Shown here piece after piece: positions 1 through 8,447 of a DNA stretch of 64,000 bases. The stretch's first letter is position 1. Each line of letters begins with the position of its first letter. The stretch lies in NCBI RefSeq assembly GCF_016909185.1, contig NZ_JAFBFH010000018.1, forward strand, positions 30,576-94,575. The letters are read 5' to 3'. The translations under genes and the position numbers were made by a program. Below the pieces are notes generated by a model, which saw only the letters and a list, made by a program, of their open reading frames with translations, was not told the origin of the DNA and did no database searches. This DNA comes from Siminovitchia thermophila (lineage in GTDB: Bacteria > Bacillota > Bacilli > Bacillales > Bacillaceae_C).

Positions 1-5
1 CTTGT

Positions 6-11
6 TATAAT
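6..11 (+). promoter_or_regulatory. Possible -10 box upstream of the first D-aminoacylase gene
   Basis: A perfect TATAAT hexamer lies about 94 bases before the TTG start of the first gene. The matching -35 box would fall outside the window, so this is only half a promoter and could be chance in AT-rich DNA. Confidence 0.3.
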
Positions 12-104
12 GTGGTTGAATAGTGGTATTAAATTTTTCTCGCGTTGGATTTAAAGAGTAACAAAATGACTACCCAAATAGGATGTAAAGAGGAGGTCAC
101 AAGA

Positions 105-1724
105 TTGTTTGATTTAGTGATTAGAAATGGGATCATTATTGACGGTACTGGGACAAAAGGCTATGTATCCGATTTAGGAATAAAAGATAATAAGATTGTT
201 CAAATAGCTTTGGATTTACAAGCTGATGCAAAAGAAACGATTGATGCGCGGGGACATATTATTTCTCCCGGTTTTATTGACATCCACGGAAATTCAGATT
301 GGACATTGTTTATTAATAACAAGGGAGAAAGTAAAATCAGGCAAGGAGTCACAACGGAAGTACAGGGAAATTGTGGTTTTTCTGCCGGACCTGTCATTGC
401 TGCACGTAAAAATGATCTGATGAGTTATTTGTCGAATACAGTTTTGTTGGATGAAAAGACGAAGGAAAACTGGAATTGGGAAAGTCAAGCGGATTTTATG
501 AAGTGTGCCATAGAAAAGCAGGGAATTCCGTTTAATATTGCGCCTTTGGTGGGGCATGGCACTTTAAAAGTGTCGGTAATGGGCTTTGAAAAACGAGAGC
601 CTACAAGGGAAGAGCTGGATGAAATGCTTCGGCTTTTAAGACAGGAATTAGAAAGCGGTATCTTTGGATTATCTTCAGGGCTGGAGTATGCCCCGGGGCT
701 GTATACAAGTAAAGCTGAACTCATTGAGCTTTGTAAAGTAGTAAGTGAGTTTGACGGTGTATACTCCACCCACATGAGAAATGAAGGAAGAGATGTTTTA
801 GAAAGTATCTCTGAATCTATTTCAGTTGCAAGACAATCGCAGGTTTCGTTGCTGATTACTCACTTGAAAGCGGCATATCGGCCTAATTGGGGAAAGTCGA
901 AGGAAGCCTTGCAAATAATTGATGAAGCGAGGAATTCAGGAGTTCTCGTGGATTTTGACATATATCCTTATGCTGCTTTTGGAAGTGGATTAATTGATTT
1001 AATTCCTCCATGGGCGAAGGAACAGGGTGCTGTCAAGATGGCTCAGCAGCTCAAAGATGCTGATTTTCGGAATCGAGTCGTACAAGACATGAAATCAGAA
1101 CATAGTGATTGGGATAATCCGCTCATTGGAAGTAGTTGGAAAGATATGAGGATCGCGCTCTTAAAATCAGAAAAGAATCAAAAGTATGAAGGCCGGAATC
1201 TCGCTCAAGTTGCGGAAGACATGGGAGTCACGCCATATGAAGCCATTGTTAACTTATTGATAGAGGAAGAGGGCGGAATAAAGGCCATATACTTTGCCAT
1301 GAGTGAGGCGGATGTAGAAGCTTTCATGCAACATGAAAGGGCAATGCTATCGAGTGACGGCAGAGCTGTTGCTCCGTATGGGGAACTAGGAAGAGGGGCG
1401 GTACACCCGCGGTATTATGGGACTTATCCCAAAATTCTGGGTCATTATGTTCGAGAAAAACAAATCCTGAGTTTAGAAGAGGCCATAAGGAAATGCACGT
1501 CTCTTCCGGCACAAAAAATGCAAATACAAAAACGGGGACAATTAAAAGAAGGATATTATGCCGATATATGTATTTTTAATAAAGATACGATTATAGATAC
1601 TGCCACATTTGAAGACTCACATCAATACCCGCAGGGGATAGATTACGTGATCGTAAACGGGGAAGTCGTAGTGGAAAATGGGAAGCATACTGGGAGCTTG
1701 CCTGGAAAAGTGTTAAAGCGTTAA
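105..1724 (+). CDS. D-aminoacylase-type amidohydrolase (N-acyl-D-amino-acid deacylase family), copy 1
   Basis: Predicted metal-dependent cytosolic hydrolase that removes the acyl group from N-acyl-D-amino acids or related D-peptides. An AGGAGGT site at 91-97 sets a TTG start at 105. This gives 539 residues, exactly the length of the paralogue at 8448; an upstream ATG at 45 has no such site. Visible family motifs are GFIDIHGNSD (about residues 56-65), the GNCG cysteine loop, THMRNEG, LITHLK and SSDGRAV, which supply the Cys, His, His and Asp metal ligands known from D-aminoacylases. The first motif has Asn where the family usually has a second His (HxH), and copy 2 shares this. It precedes a peptide-uptake operon, which suggests use of imported D-residue peptides. 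The exact substrate cannot be read from sequence. Confidence 0.85.
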   Translation: MFDLVIRNGIIIDGTGTKGYVSDLGIKDNKIVQIALDLQADAKETIDARGHIISPGFIDIHGNSDWTLFINNKGESKIRQGVTTEVQGNCGFSAGPVIAARKNDLMSYLSNTVLLDEKTKENWNWESQADFMKCAIEKQGIPFNIAPLVGHGTLKVSVMGFEKREPTREELDEMLRLLRQELESGIFGLSSGLEYAPGLYTSKAELIELCKVVSEFDGVYSTHMRNEGRDVLESISESISVARQSQVSLLITHLKAAYRPNWGKSKEALQIIDEARNSGVLVDFDIYPYAAFGSGLIDLIPPWAKEQGAVKMAQQLKDADFRNRVVQDMKSEHSDWDNPLIGSSWKDMRIALLKSEKNQKYEGRNLAQVAEDMGVTPYEAIVNLLIEEEGGIKAIYFAMSEADVEAFMQHERAMLSSDGRAVAPYGELGRGAVHPRYYGTYPKILGHYVREKQILSLEEAIRKCTSLPAQKMQIQKRGQLKEGYYADICIFNKDTIIDTATFEDSHQYPQGIDYVIVNGEVVVENGKHTGSLPGKVLKR

Positions 1725-1738
1725 AAATAGGGCTAGGT

Positions 1739-1770
1739 TGGGTTGGAGGATCACATACGACTTCAACCCA
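1739..1770 (+). terminator. Stem-loop after the first amidohydrolase gene (weak terminator)
   Basis: TGGGTTGGAG at 1739-1748 can pair with CTTCAACCCA at 1761-1770 with one wobble pair and a 12-base loop. There is no clean T run after it, so termination here is uncertain. Confidence 0.35.
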
Positions 1771-2105
1771 TTCATATTTACGATATTAGTTTATGGGTTG
1801 CGTCGTTTTAGTGATCTTGGAGATCGTTTCGAAAAAATAATTGACTCCAATAAATAGAATATGGTTTAATAGAGGTAATAACCACATGTTATTAAGTGCA
1901 TTTTTGTTATTACGGGATATAACAACTTTTATTCTCTCTTCTTCTAATAGATGGTTTTAGTAATAAATTTATATATTTTGACTATTTTATCAAACATGCT
2001 CCGAAATCTAATGTAAGAAAAGCCAAATGTATGATCGAAAATAGCTTGGGATGTAATGTAAGGGGTTACTTATACATTCCATTCCAAAAGTAAAGGAGAA
2101 TTAAG
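1771..2105. other. AT-rich intergenic stretch with a promoter and no gene
   Basis: About 330 bases of AT-rich DNA between the first amidohydrolase gene and the peptide-utilisation operon. Apart from the promoter candidate at 1841-1870 and a good ribosome binding site (AAAGGAGAA just before 2106), no reading frame, riboswitch or strong hairpin was recognised. The leader would be about 230 bases long. Confidence 0.5.
1841..1870 (+). promoter_or_regulatory. Sigma-A-type promoter for the peptide-utilisation operon
   Basis: TTGACT at 1841-1846 and TTTAAT at 1865-1870 are separated by 18 bases, close to the vegetative consensus. It points toward the gene at 2106 and would drive the co-directional genes up to the terminator at 10107. 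Confidence 0.5.
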
Positions 2106-2864
2106 ATGAGACCAGTTATTGGAGTAAGCGCGGCCTGGAGTAATGAAACATGGCCAAAGAAGAAGCATGAGCAAGATTTTATACCTGATTTTTATTACAT
2201 AGGACGTTCATACATCCATGCGATTTGCCAATTGGGGGGCATTCCTTTTATTTTGCCTCCTCAGAGTGTTCATGAAGAAGAGGGTGTCATCAATCAAATA
2301 GTGAATCAATTAGACGGTCTTTTGTTGTCAGGCGGCGGCGACATTGGCATCAACCCTACTGATGAATACGTGCCCTATTTGATTGAGCAACAGAGACATC
2401 GGTATGAATTTGAATCTGCACTCATAAAGGAAGCTTGGCTAAAGGACCTGCCAGTAATGGGGATTTGCCGGGGCCATCAAATGATTGTGGAAGTTCTCGG
2501 CGGCGAAATTACAAACCAACCAATCAAAAACCATTCAGGCAAAGACGGTATAAGTGACTGGGACATCGTCGAAATAATGCCGAATACCTTATTGGATGAG
2601 ATTACTGAAAATAAGGAATGGAAAGTAAATAGCTACCATACCCAAGCGGCAAAAAAACTTCCTGCATCATTGAATGTTTCGGCAACTAATCAGACTGATG
2701 ACATCATTGAAGCAGTGGAAGCTCATGACAAGACATTTTTTGTCGGTGTACAGTTCCATCCGGAACAATTAATAAGCCGCGATAACAATTCGATCAGTTT
2801 ATTTCAACGCTTTATAGATGAAGCTAAAAACGAGGCAATGAAGAAACAGTCGATTCACAAGTAA
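2106..2864 (+). CDS. Class I glutamine amidotransferase-like hydrolase of peptidase family C26 (gamma-glutamyl hydrolase / PuuD type)
   Basis: Predicted cytosolic cysteine hydrolase cleaving gamma-glutamyl amide bonds, as PuuD does with gamma-glutamyl-GABA. The 252 residues carry the family signatures in order: LSGGGDI near residue 77, the nucleophile motif GICRGHQ near residue 120, and the His/Glu pair of FHPEQ near residue 218. ATG 2106 follows a clear AAAGGAGAA site. It is the first gene of an apparent operon with a peptide importer and a D-aminoacylase paralogue. A role on imported gamma-glutamyl (perhaps gamma-D-glutamyl) peptides therefore fits better than polyamine catabolism. That substrate assignment is inference. 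Confidence 0.85.
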   Translation: MRPVIGVSAAWSNETWPKKKHEQDFIPDFYYIGRSYIHAICQLGGIPFILPPQSVHEEEGVINQIVNQLDGLLLSGGGDIGINPTDEYVPYLIEQQRHRYEFESALIKEAWLKDLPVMGICRGHQMIVEVLGGEITNQPIKNHSGKDGISDWDIVEIMPNTLLDEITENKEWKVNSYHTQAAKKLPASLNVSATNQTDDIIEAVEAHDKTFFVGVQFHPEQLISRDNNSISLFQRFIDEAKNEAMKKQSIHK

Positions 2865-2956
2865 ATTATTTGATATTTTTGTTATTTTGGTTTGTTGAAC
2901 GACGATAGACTAGCAAAAATAACATCAAAATTTCTGAGAGTTAAGTAGGGATAAAA

Positions 2957-3919
2957 ATGGAAGAACCAATTTTGGAAATAACAAATTTAACGACTTCTTT
3001 TTATCGAAAAAAAGAACTTCTACCAGCAGTAGATAATGTAAGCTTCAGCATTTCAAAGGGGCAAACCGTATGTGTGGTGGGAGAGTCAGGATCAGGTAAA
3101 AGTGTAACAGCTTTATCCATCATGAGATTGATTCCAGAGCATGCCGGGAAAATTACAGGCGGGGAAATCGTCTTTAAGGGCAAGGATCTCTTGAAGCTCT
3201 CCGATAAAGATATGCGGGCTGTTCGCGGGAACAGGGTTTCCATGGTTTTTCAGGAACCGATGACTACATTGAACCCCGTGTTTACCATCGGGAATCAGTT
3301 AATGGAAACGATTATGATGCATCAAAATGTGACGAAAAAAGAGGCCATGGAAAAAGCGCTGGAAATGTTGAAAAAGGTCAATATACCCTCTCCAGCACAA
3401 AGGCTGCAACAGTATCCTCATCAACTTAGTGGAGGGATGAGACAGCGAGTTGTGATTGCGATGGCGCTTGTGTGCAAGCCGGAGTTGTTAGTAGCCGACG
3501 AGCCTACAACCGCTTTAGATGTAACAACACAAGCCCAAATTTTAAAGCTTATGAATGATCTAAAATCACAAACCGAGACTGCTGTTCTGTTTATTACGCA
3601 TAACATGGGCGTGGTTGCCGCCACAGCAGATAAAGTCATCGTTATGTATTGCGGCAGGATTGTGGAATGTTCGGATGCGAAAACCATATTTAAGGATCCG
3701 AAGCATCCTTACACAATTGGATTGTTAAAGTCTATCCCCAAAATCGCCGAACCTCAAAAAAAGTTGTTTTCAATTAAAGGTTCTGTCCCTGCTCCGGGAC
3801 AAATAAAGAAAGGATGCAGGTTTCAATCGAGATGTGAGTTAGTAACAGAGCAATGCAGATTGGAAGAACCCCCGTTAATTGAGAAAAATGGCAGCTTGGT
3901 AAGGTGTTGGCAAATATGA
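2957..3919 (+). CDS. Oligopeptide/dipeptide ABC transporter ATP-binding protein (DppD/OppD type)
   Basis: First of two ATPases powering a peptide importer. Residues 1-260 form the nucleotide-binding domain: Walker A GESGSGKS near residue 43, Q-loop FQEP near 98, signature LSGGMRQR near 157, Walker B LLVADEP near 177. The C-terminal 60 residues are the cysteine-bearing extension typical of Opp/Dpp ATPases (Oligo_HPY region, CRFQSRC), which coordinates an iron-sulfur cluster in characterised homologues. The length of 320 is normal. It is followed after 16 bases by its partner ATPase, then a binding protein and two permeases, making a complete five-gene importer. Confidence 0.92.
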   Translation: MEEPILEITNLTTSFYRKKELLPAVDNVSFSISKGQTVCVVGESGSGKSVTALSIMRLIPEHAGKITGGEIVFKGKDLLKLSDKDMRAVRGNRVSMVFQEPMTTLNPVFTIGNQLMETIMMHQNVTKKEAMEKALEMLKKVNIPSPAQRLQQYPHQLSGGMRQRVVIAMALVCKPELLVADEPTTALDVTTQAQILKLMNDLKSQTETAVLFITHNMGVVAATADKVIVMYCGRIVECSDAKTIFKDPKHPYTIGLLKSIPKIAEPQKKLFSIKGSVPAPGQIKKGCRFQSRCELVTEQCRLEEPPLIEKNGSLVRCWQI

Positions 3920-3935
3920 GAGCAGGTGGTACGGT

Positions 3936-4907
3936 GTGAATTCTAACATGTTGGAAGTAAAAGATTTAAAAGTTCATTTTCGGATAGGCAAAGGATTACT
4001 ACCCAAGCAAGGGAATTATTTGAAAGCGGTTGATGGGATTAGTTTTGATATAAAGTATGGTGAAACATTGGGGTTAGTCGGTGAAAGTGGATGTGGCAAA
4101 TCTACTACAGGACGAGCCATTTTGGGGTTATTAAAAGAAAGTAAAGGGGAGGTATTGTTTGAAGGTAAGCAATTATTAACGATGAAAAAAAACGGCTTAA
4201 AAACAGTACGAAAAGATATGCAACTCATTTTTCAAGATCCCTATGCATCTCTAAACCCCAGGCTGAAGATAGGAGATGCTCTTGAAGAAGTCTTGATCGT
4301 CCATAAAATGGGAAATAAAGAAAGAAGGAAAGCAAGGGTAGAAGAATTAATGGAGATGGTAGGCCTAAATAAACATCATTTGTCGAGATACCCTCACGAG
4401 TTTAGTGGTGGACAACGTCAAAGAATTGTCATAGCAAGGGCCCTCGCCGTTAATCCAAAATTTATCGTTTGTGATGAGTCTGTATCTGCATTGGATGTCT
4501 CCGTCCAATCTCAAATTATTAATTTGCTGGAGCGGCTTCAAGAAGAGCTAAATCTGACGTATTTGTTTATCGGGCATGACTTAAGTGTCGTGAATCATTT
4601 TAGCGATAAAATCGCTGTCATGTATTTAGGAAAAATCGTAGAAATGGCCGAAAGTAATGAGTTGTTTGAAAATCCTCGCCATCCTTATACAAGAGCTCTT
4701 CTATCTGCGGTACTACTGCCAGATCCAGAATTAATGCAAGACTTATCGGTAATAGAAGGAGAAATTCCAAGCCCTTTGTATCCACCTTCGGGGTGCAGGT
4801 TCCATACACGCTGTAAATTCGCTACTGAAAAATGCGCACAAGAGGAACCTCTAACAAGAAAGGTTGATGACCATCACTTTGTAGCTTGTCACTTCAATTT
4901 AGACTGA
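3936..4907 (+). CDS. Oligopeptide/dipeptide ABC transporter ATP-binding protein (DppF/OppF type)
   Basis: Second ATPase of the peptide importer, 323 residues from a GTG start at 3936 behind GAGCAGGTGG. Walker A is GESGCGKS, the signature is FSGGQRQR, and Walker B reads FIVCDESVSALDV; the usual DEP is DES, a common OppF variant. The C-terminal Oligo_HPY extension with CRFHTRC is present. It pairs with the preceding ATPase to form the heterodimer expected for Opp/Dpp systems. The overlap and tight spacing with neighbours support one transcript. Confidence 0.92.
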   Translation: MNSNMLEVKDLKVHFRIGKGLLPKQGNYLKAVDGISFDIKYGETLGLVGESGCGKSTTGRAILGLLKESKGEVLFEGKQLLTMKKNGLKTVRKDMQLIFQDPYASLNPRLKIGDALEEVLIVHKMGNKERRKARVEELMEMVGLNKHHLSRYPHEFSGGQRQRIVIARALAVNPKFIVCDESVSALDVSVQSQIINLLERLQEELNLTYLFIGHDLSVVNHFSDKIAVMYLGKIVEMAESNELFENPRHPYTRALLSAVLLPDPELMQDLSVIEGEIPSPLYPPSGCRFHTRCKFATEKCAQEEPLTRKVDDHHFVACHFNLD

Positions 4908-4951
4908 ATCTTTTTAATATTATTAAAAATATAAGGTGGGAGGTACTAAAA

Positions 4952-6508
4952 ATGAATAAATGGATGTATCCATTGCTGGTTGCTGTTCTCATTGTATTCA
5001 TATCGGGGTGCTCAAGTAAGGCAAACAAAGATACCAAAAGTAAAGACGAAAAGAAAGCATTAGTAATCGCTTATGATCGGGATGCCGAAACATTGAATCA
5101 TATAAAAACAAGTGATTATCATAATGCCTTAACTTATATATTTGACAAATTGGTTAGTAGAGATAATGATTTTAATTTTCATCCTGGATTAGCCGAAAAA
5201 TGGGAAACGTCAGAAGATGGTTTAAAGTGGACATTTTATTTGAAAAAGAACGTTACCTTCCATGATGGAAGCAAACTTACCGCACATGATGTTAAATGGA
5301 CCATTGATACGATAAAAGATCCTGAAACGGCATCCCCTGCTCAAAGTGAATTCGAACCCATAAAGGAAATTGTGGTCGAAGACGACCATACTTTGTCGAT
5401 TTTACTAGATAAGCCTTATCCTAATCTGTTGTTTAGACTTTCCAGTACAGCAGCCGGAATTATCAGTAAGGACGCCTACGAAAAATGCGGCGATGAGTAT
5501 GGCAGTAAATATGCGATTGGAACGGGTCCGTATAAATTAAAAGAATGGATCAAAGGCGATAAAATTGTTCTGGAAAAAAACCCCGATTATGAGTGGGGTC
5601 CAGAATGGATGGAGAATAACGGCAAACCATTGATAGGTGAAATTGTTATGAAAATGATCCCGGAAGAGAATCTCCGGATGATGGAGCTTGAAGCAGGTAA
5701 TGTTCATATTGTGCGGGACTTAACACCAACGATGATGGGAAGTATCGAAAAAAACGCCGATATCGAGATATTTACCGGTGGAGCCCCAAGGCTTGGATAT
5801 CTTGCCTTTCCAACAGATAAAGAGCCATTTAATGATGTAAAAGTACGTCGCGCTTTAAATCATGCTATTAATAAAAAAGAAATTATTGATCATGTTTTTA
5901 GAGGACATGCCGAGGTAGCTCACGGTTATTTACCTCCCATCTTAAAAGAAGAATATTACGAAGGCAGTGAAAAAGATGGGTACGAATATAATGTCGAAAA
6001 AGCAAAGCAGTTACTGAAAGAAGCTGGCTATGGGGATGGTTTAACATTAAATCTCGCTGCTGAAAATGCCAGCAATTACGGAAGGCTTGCCGAGGTTCTG
6101 CAGGCTCAGCTATTGGAAGTCGGAATTAAAACAGACATTCAATTGTACGAAAGTTCAAGCTACACAGATATGTTAAAGGAAGGGAAGCAGGAACTCTTTC
6201 TAAGAATGTATGGTTGGCAAAATGCCGATATACTAGATTGGTTTTTATCATCAAAACAATTCCCTTTTCCCAATCATTCCAGATGGCAGGATCAGAAAAC
6301 GGATGATCTGATACAGGCTGCTGAACAAGTACCGACATGGGAAGAAAGAGTGAAAGGCTATCACGAAGTACAAAAATATTTAATCGAACAAGCCGTTTGG
6401 GTTCCGATTTACATTCCAAGTAATAGCATAGCTGTCAGAAAAGAAGTACAGAACTTCAAGTTTGATCCTATAGCCCCCGACTATAACGATGGCGTCTATA
6501 TGGAGTAG
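4952..6508 (+). CDS. Peptide ABC transporter substrate-binding lipoprotein (DppA/OppA family, SBP type 5)
   Basis: Extracytoplasmic binding protein that captures peptides for the importer. ATG 4952 is chosen over an in-frame start at 4886 because GGTGGGAGG sits nine bases upstream and because it places a lipoprotein signal peptide first: a basic start, a hydrophobic core and lipobox ISGC with Cys about residue 20. The 518-residue protein shows family-5 features such as EKWETSEDGLKWTFYL and LKKNVTFHDG. The fold cannot tell whether it binds ordinary dipeptides or D-residue, muropeptide or gamma-glutamyl ligands. The neighbouring D-aminoacylases and the C26 hydrolase suggest the latter. Confidence 0.9.
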   Translation: MNKWMYPLLVAVLIVFISGCSSKANKDTKSKDEKKALVIAYDRDAETLNHIKTSDYHNALTYIFDKLVSRDNDFNFHPGLAEKWETSEDGLKWTFYLKKNVTFHDGSKLTAHDVKWTIDTIKDPETASPAQSEFEPIKEIVVEDDHTLSILLDKPYPNLLFRLSSTAAGIISKDAYEKCGDEYGSKYAIGTGPYKLKEWIKGDKIVLEKNPDYEWGPEWMENNGKPLIGEIVMKMIPEENLRMMELEAGNVHIVRDLTPTMMGSIEKNADIEIFTGGAPRLGYLAFPTDKEPFNDVKVRRALNHAINKKEIIDHVFRGHAEVAHGYLPPILKEEYYEGSEKDGYEYNVEKAKQLLKEAGYGDGLTLNLAAENASNYGRLAEVLQAQLLEVGIKTDIQLYESSSYTDMLKEGKQELFLRMYGWQNADILDWFLSSKQFPFPNHSRWQDQKTDDLIQAAEQVPTWEERVKGYHEVQKYLIEQAVWVPIYIPSNSIAVRKEVQNFKFDPIAPDYNDGVYME

Positions 6509-6523
6509 AGCGACAATATGGAT

Positions 6524-6561
6524 ATGGCCGAATGAATTTGTATTAATTTGTATTCGGTCAT
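6524..6561 (+). terminator. Stem-loop between binding protein and permease genes (attenuator-like)
   Basis: ATGGCCGAAT at 6524-6533 pairs with ATTCGGTCAT at 6552-6561, a 10-bp stem with one wobble, followed by a pyrimidine-rich tract with no clean T run. Such partial terminators after binding-protein genes commonly keep the binding protein in excess over the permeases. That role is inferred. Confidence 0.45.
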
Positions 6562-6586
6562 CTCTCTTATCAGTTGAGGTGAAACA

Positions 6587-7504
6587 ATGGTTAATTACAT
6601 CGTCAGAAAAACTTTTTTAATGATACCCGCCTTATTTGGTTTAACGATTATCGTTTTTATGATATTGCATTTATCACCCGGCGACCCTGTCGATTTAATT
6701 GCTGGACCGAATGCGCCAGCAGAGGTGCATGAAAACATTAAGAAAGACTTGGGGTTAGATCAGCCCCTTCATGTTCAATACTTTACTTTTATTGGTCATC
6801 TATTTAAAGGTGACTTAGGAGTTTCAATTCTCCAAAATAGGCCGGTTGCGGACATTATTGGCGAACGGCTCTTAGTAACCTTTGAGATCGGAATCTATGC
6901 CTTGATCTTTTCCTTTGTTGTCTCCATTCCTATCGGCGTCGTTGCGGCCATTAAGAGGAATACACTGGCAGATTATGCATCCATGACCGGTGCATTAATT
7001 GGCTTATCATTACCGACTTTTCTGTTTGGCTTATTGCTTCTATACTTTTTTGCTTATAAACTTGGCTGGTTTCCTCTATCCGGTTATGGAACATACAAGC
7101 ATCTTGTGCTTCCAGTACTTACTGTCGGATTAACAGATGCTGCAATCACCGCGAGAATGGTGAGATCCAGCATGTTAGAGGTGATTAGGCAGGATTATAT
7201 CAGAACGGCAAGGGCAAAGGGATTGGAAGAGAAAAGCGTCATCTTTAAGCATGCATTAAAAAATGCGATCATCCCGATTATCACTTTGTTCGGAATGAGA
7301 CTTGGTTTAATTTTTGGAGGCTCTGTCATCATTGAAACAGTATTCAGCATCCCGGGCATCGGAAAGTTAATGGTTGACGCAATATTTTCCAGAGATTATC
7401 CAATCGTGCAAGGCTCGATGCTTATTTTGGCCGCTTTAGTGTTGATCGGAAATCTCATAACCGACATTTTATATGCTGTTTTTGATCCGAGAATAAAATA
7501 TTAA
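6587..7504 (+). CDS. Peptide ABC transporter permease (DppB/OppB type)
   Basis: Inner-membrane subunit of the peptide importer. The 305 residues contain an N-terminal membrane helix (about 8-30), the DppB-type periplasmic loop with SPGDPVDL, and five more helices. The EAA coupling loop reads YIRTARAKGLEEKSVIFKH near residues 197-215. ATG 6587 follows GAGGTGAAACA. It lies 17 bases from the partner permease gene. Confidence 0.92.
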   Translation: MVNYIVRKTFLMIPALFGLTIIVFMILHLSPGDPVDLIAGPNAPAEVHENIKKDLGLDQPLHVQYFTFIGHLFKGDLGVSILQNRPVADIIGERLLVTFEIGIYALIFSFVVSIPIGVVAAIKRNTLADYASMTGALIGLSLPTFLFGLLLLYFFAYKLGWFPLSGYGTYKHLVLPVLTVGLTDAAITARMVRSSMLEVIRQDYIRTARAKGLEEKSVIFKHALKNAIIPIITLFGMRLGLIFGGSVIIETVFSIPGIGKLMVDAIFSRDYPIVQGSMLILAALVLIGNLITDILYAVFDPRIKY

Positions 7505-7521
7505 TGGGGGGTGGGAGATAG

Positions 7522-8424
7522 ATGAAAGAGAACTATGTTTTTCAAGACGACAGTAAGATTGCGCACGTCGAAACTCATTTCGAAACGAATAATAATATAG
7601 AGTTTGTGAAAAGACTATTTTCAAATAAATCGGCTATATTTGGGTCAGCCGTTATATTCATTGTGGTCATTACGGCCATATTTGCACCTGTCATTGCTCC
7701 TTACCCTTACGATTATATAGATTTGCCTAATATGTTACAATCACCCAGCGCTCAACATCTTTTTGGGACGGATGATTTGGGTAGGGATATTTTTAGCAGA
7801 GTTATCTATGGAACAAGAATTTCCTTAGTCGTAGGCTTTGGTGTCATCGCCATTTCGCTTTTGATCGGGGTGATCCTCGGAGCGGTCTCAGGTTATTTTG
7901 GGGGCCGCATTGATTCCATCATTATGGGCATGACAGATATTGCTTGGTCTTTTCCTGTAACACTGTTGGCAATTGCCATTATCGCGGCATTAGGGCCCAG
8001 CTTGACAAACTTGATCATTGCGATGGCTTTGGTGAGCTGGTCGAAATATACACGCTTGATTAGAGGCGAGTTTCTGTCTTTACGGGAGCAAGAGTTTATT
8101 GAAGCGACAAGAGTATTGGGAATGGGTCATGCAAGGATTATTTTTAAACATATGTTACCTAATGCGCTGGCACCTATTATTGTTTTAACGACGATGGAGT
8201 TCCCTATCGCCATTATTGCTGAGGCTTCCTTAAGCTTTCTGGGGCTTGGAGCCCAACCACCCACCCCGAGCTGGGGAGCTATCATTAGCGGAGGAAGGTC
8301 TTACATTTTAGAAGCACCTTGGATTATATTCTTTCCTGGTTTTATTCTTGCGATATTAGTACTGGGCTTTAATTTATTTGGAGATGCTTTGAGGGATGCT
8401 TTAGATCCACGGTTAAAAGACTAA
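7522..8424 (+). CDS. Peptide ABC transporter permease (DppC/OppC type)
   Basis: Second membrane subunit of the importer, 300 residues. A hydrophilic N-terminal tail of about 30 residues precedes the first helix, as is usual for DppC. The conserved HLFGTDDLGRDIFSR segment (residues about 75-90) and the EAA loop FIEATRVLGMGHARIIFKHM are intact. The ribosome site GGGGGGTGGGAG precedes ATG 7522. It is followed after 23 bases by the second D-aminoacylase paralogue, which ties import to deacylation. Confidence 0.92.
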   Translation: MKENYVFQDDSKIAHVETHFETNNNIEFVKRLFSNKSAIFGSAVIFIVVITAIFAPVIAPYPYDYIDLPNMLQSPSAQHLFGTDDLGRDIFSRVIYGTRISLVVGFGVIAISLLIGVILGAVSGYFGGRIDSIIMGMTDIAWSFPVTLLAIAIIAALGPSLTNLIIAMALVSWSKYTRLIRGEFLSLREQEFIEATRVLGMGHARIIFKHMLPNALAPIIVLTTMEFPIAIIAEASLSFLGLGAQPPTPSWGAIISGGRSYILEAPWIIFFPGFILAILVLGFNLFGDALRDALDPRLKD

Positions 8425-8447
8425 ATCACTCTTAACGGGAGGCCGTT

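Noticed and set aside
1725..2105. Riboswitch or T-box in the leader of the peptide operon
   Set aside because: No conserved T-box sequence, aptamer signature or terminator/antiterminator pair could be seen.
2106..2864. Reading the C26 enzyme as a true glutamine amidotransferase subunit
   Set aside because: It is a stand-alone protein with the PuuD-like active site and no synthetase partner, so a hydrolase is more likely.
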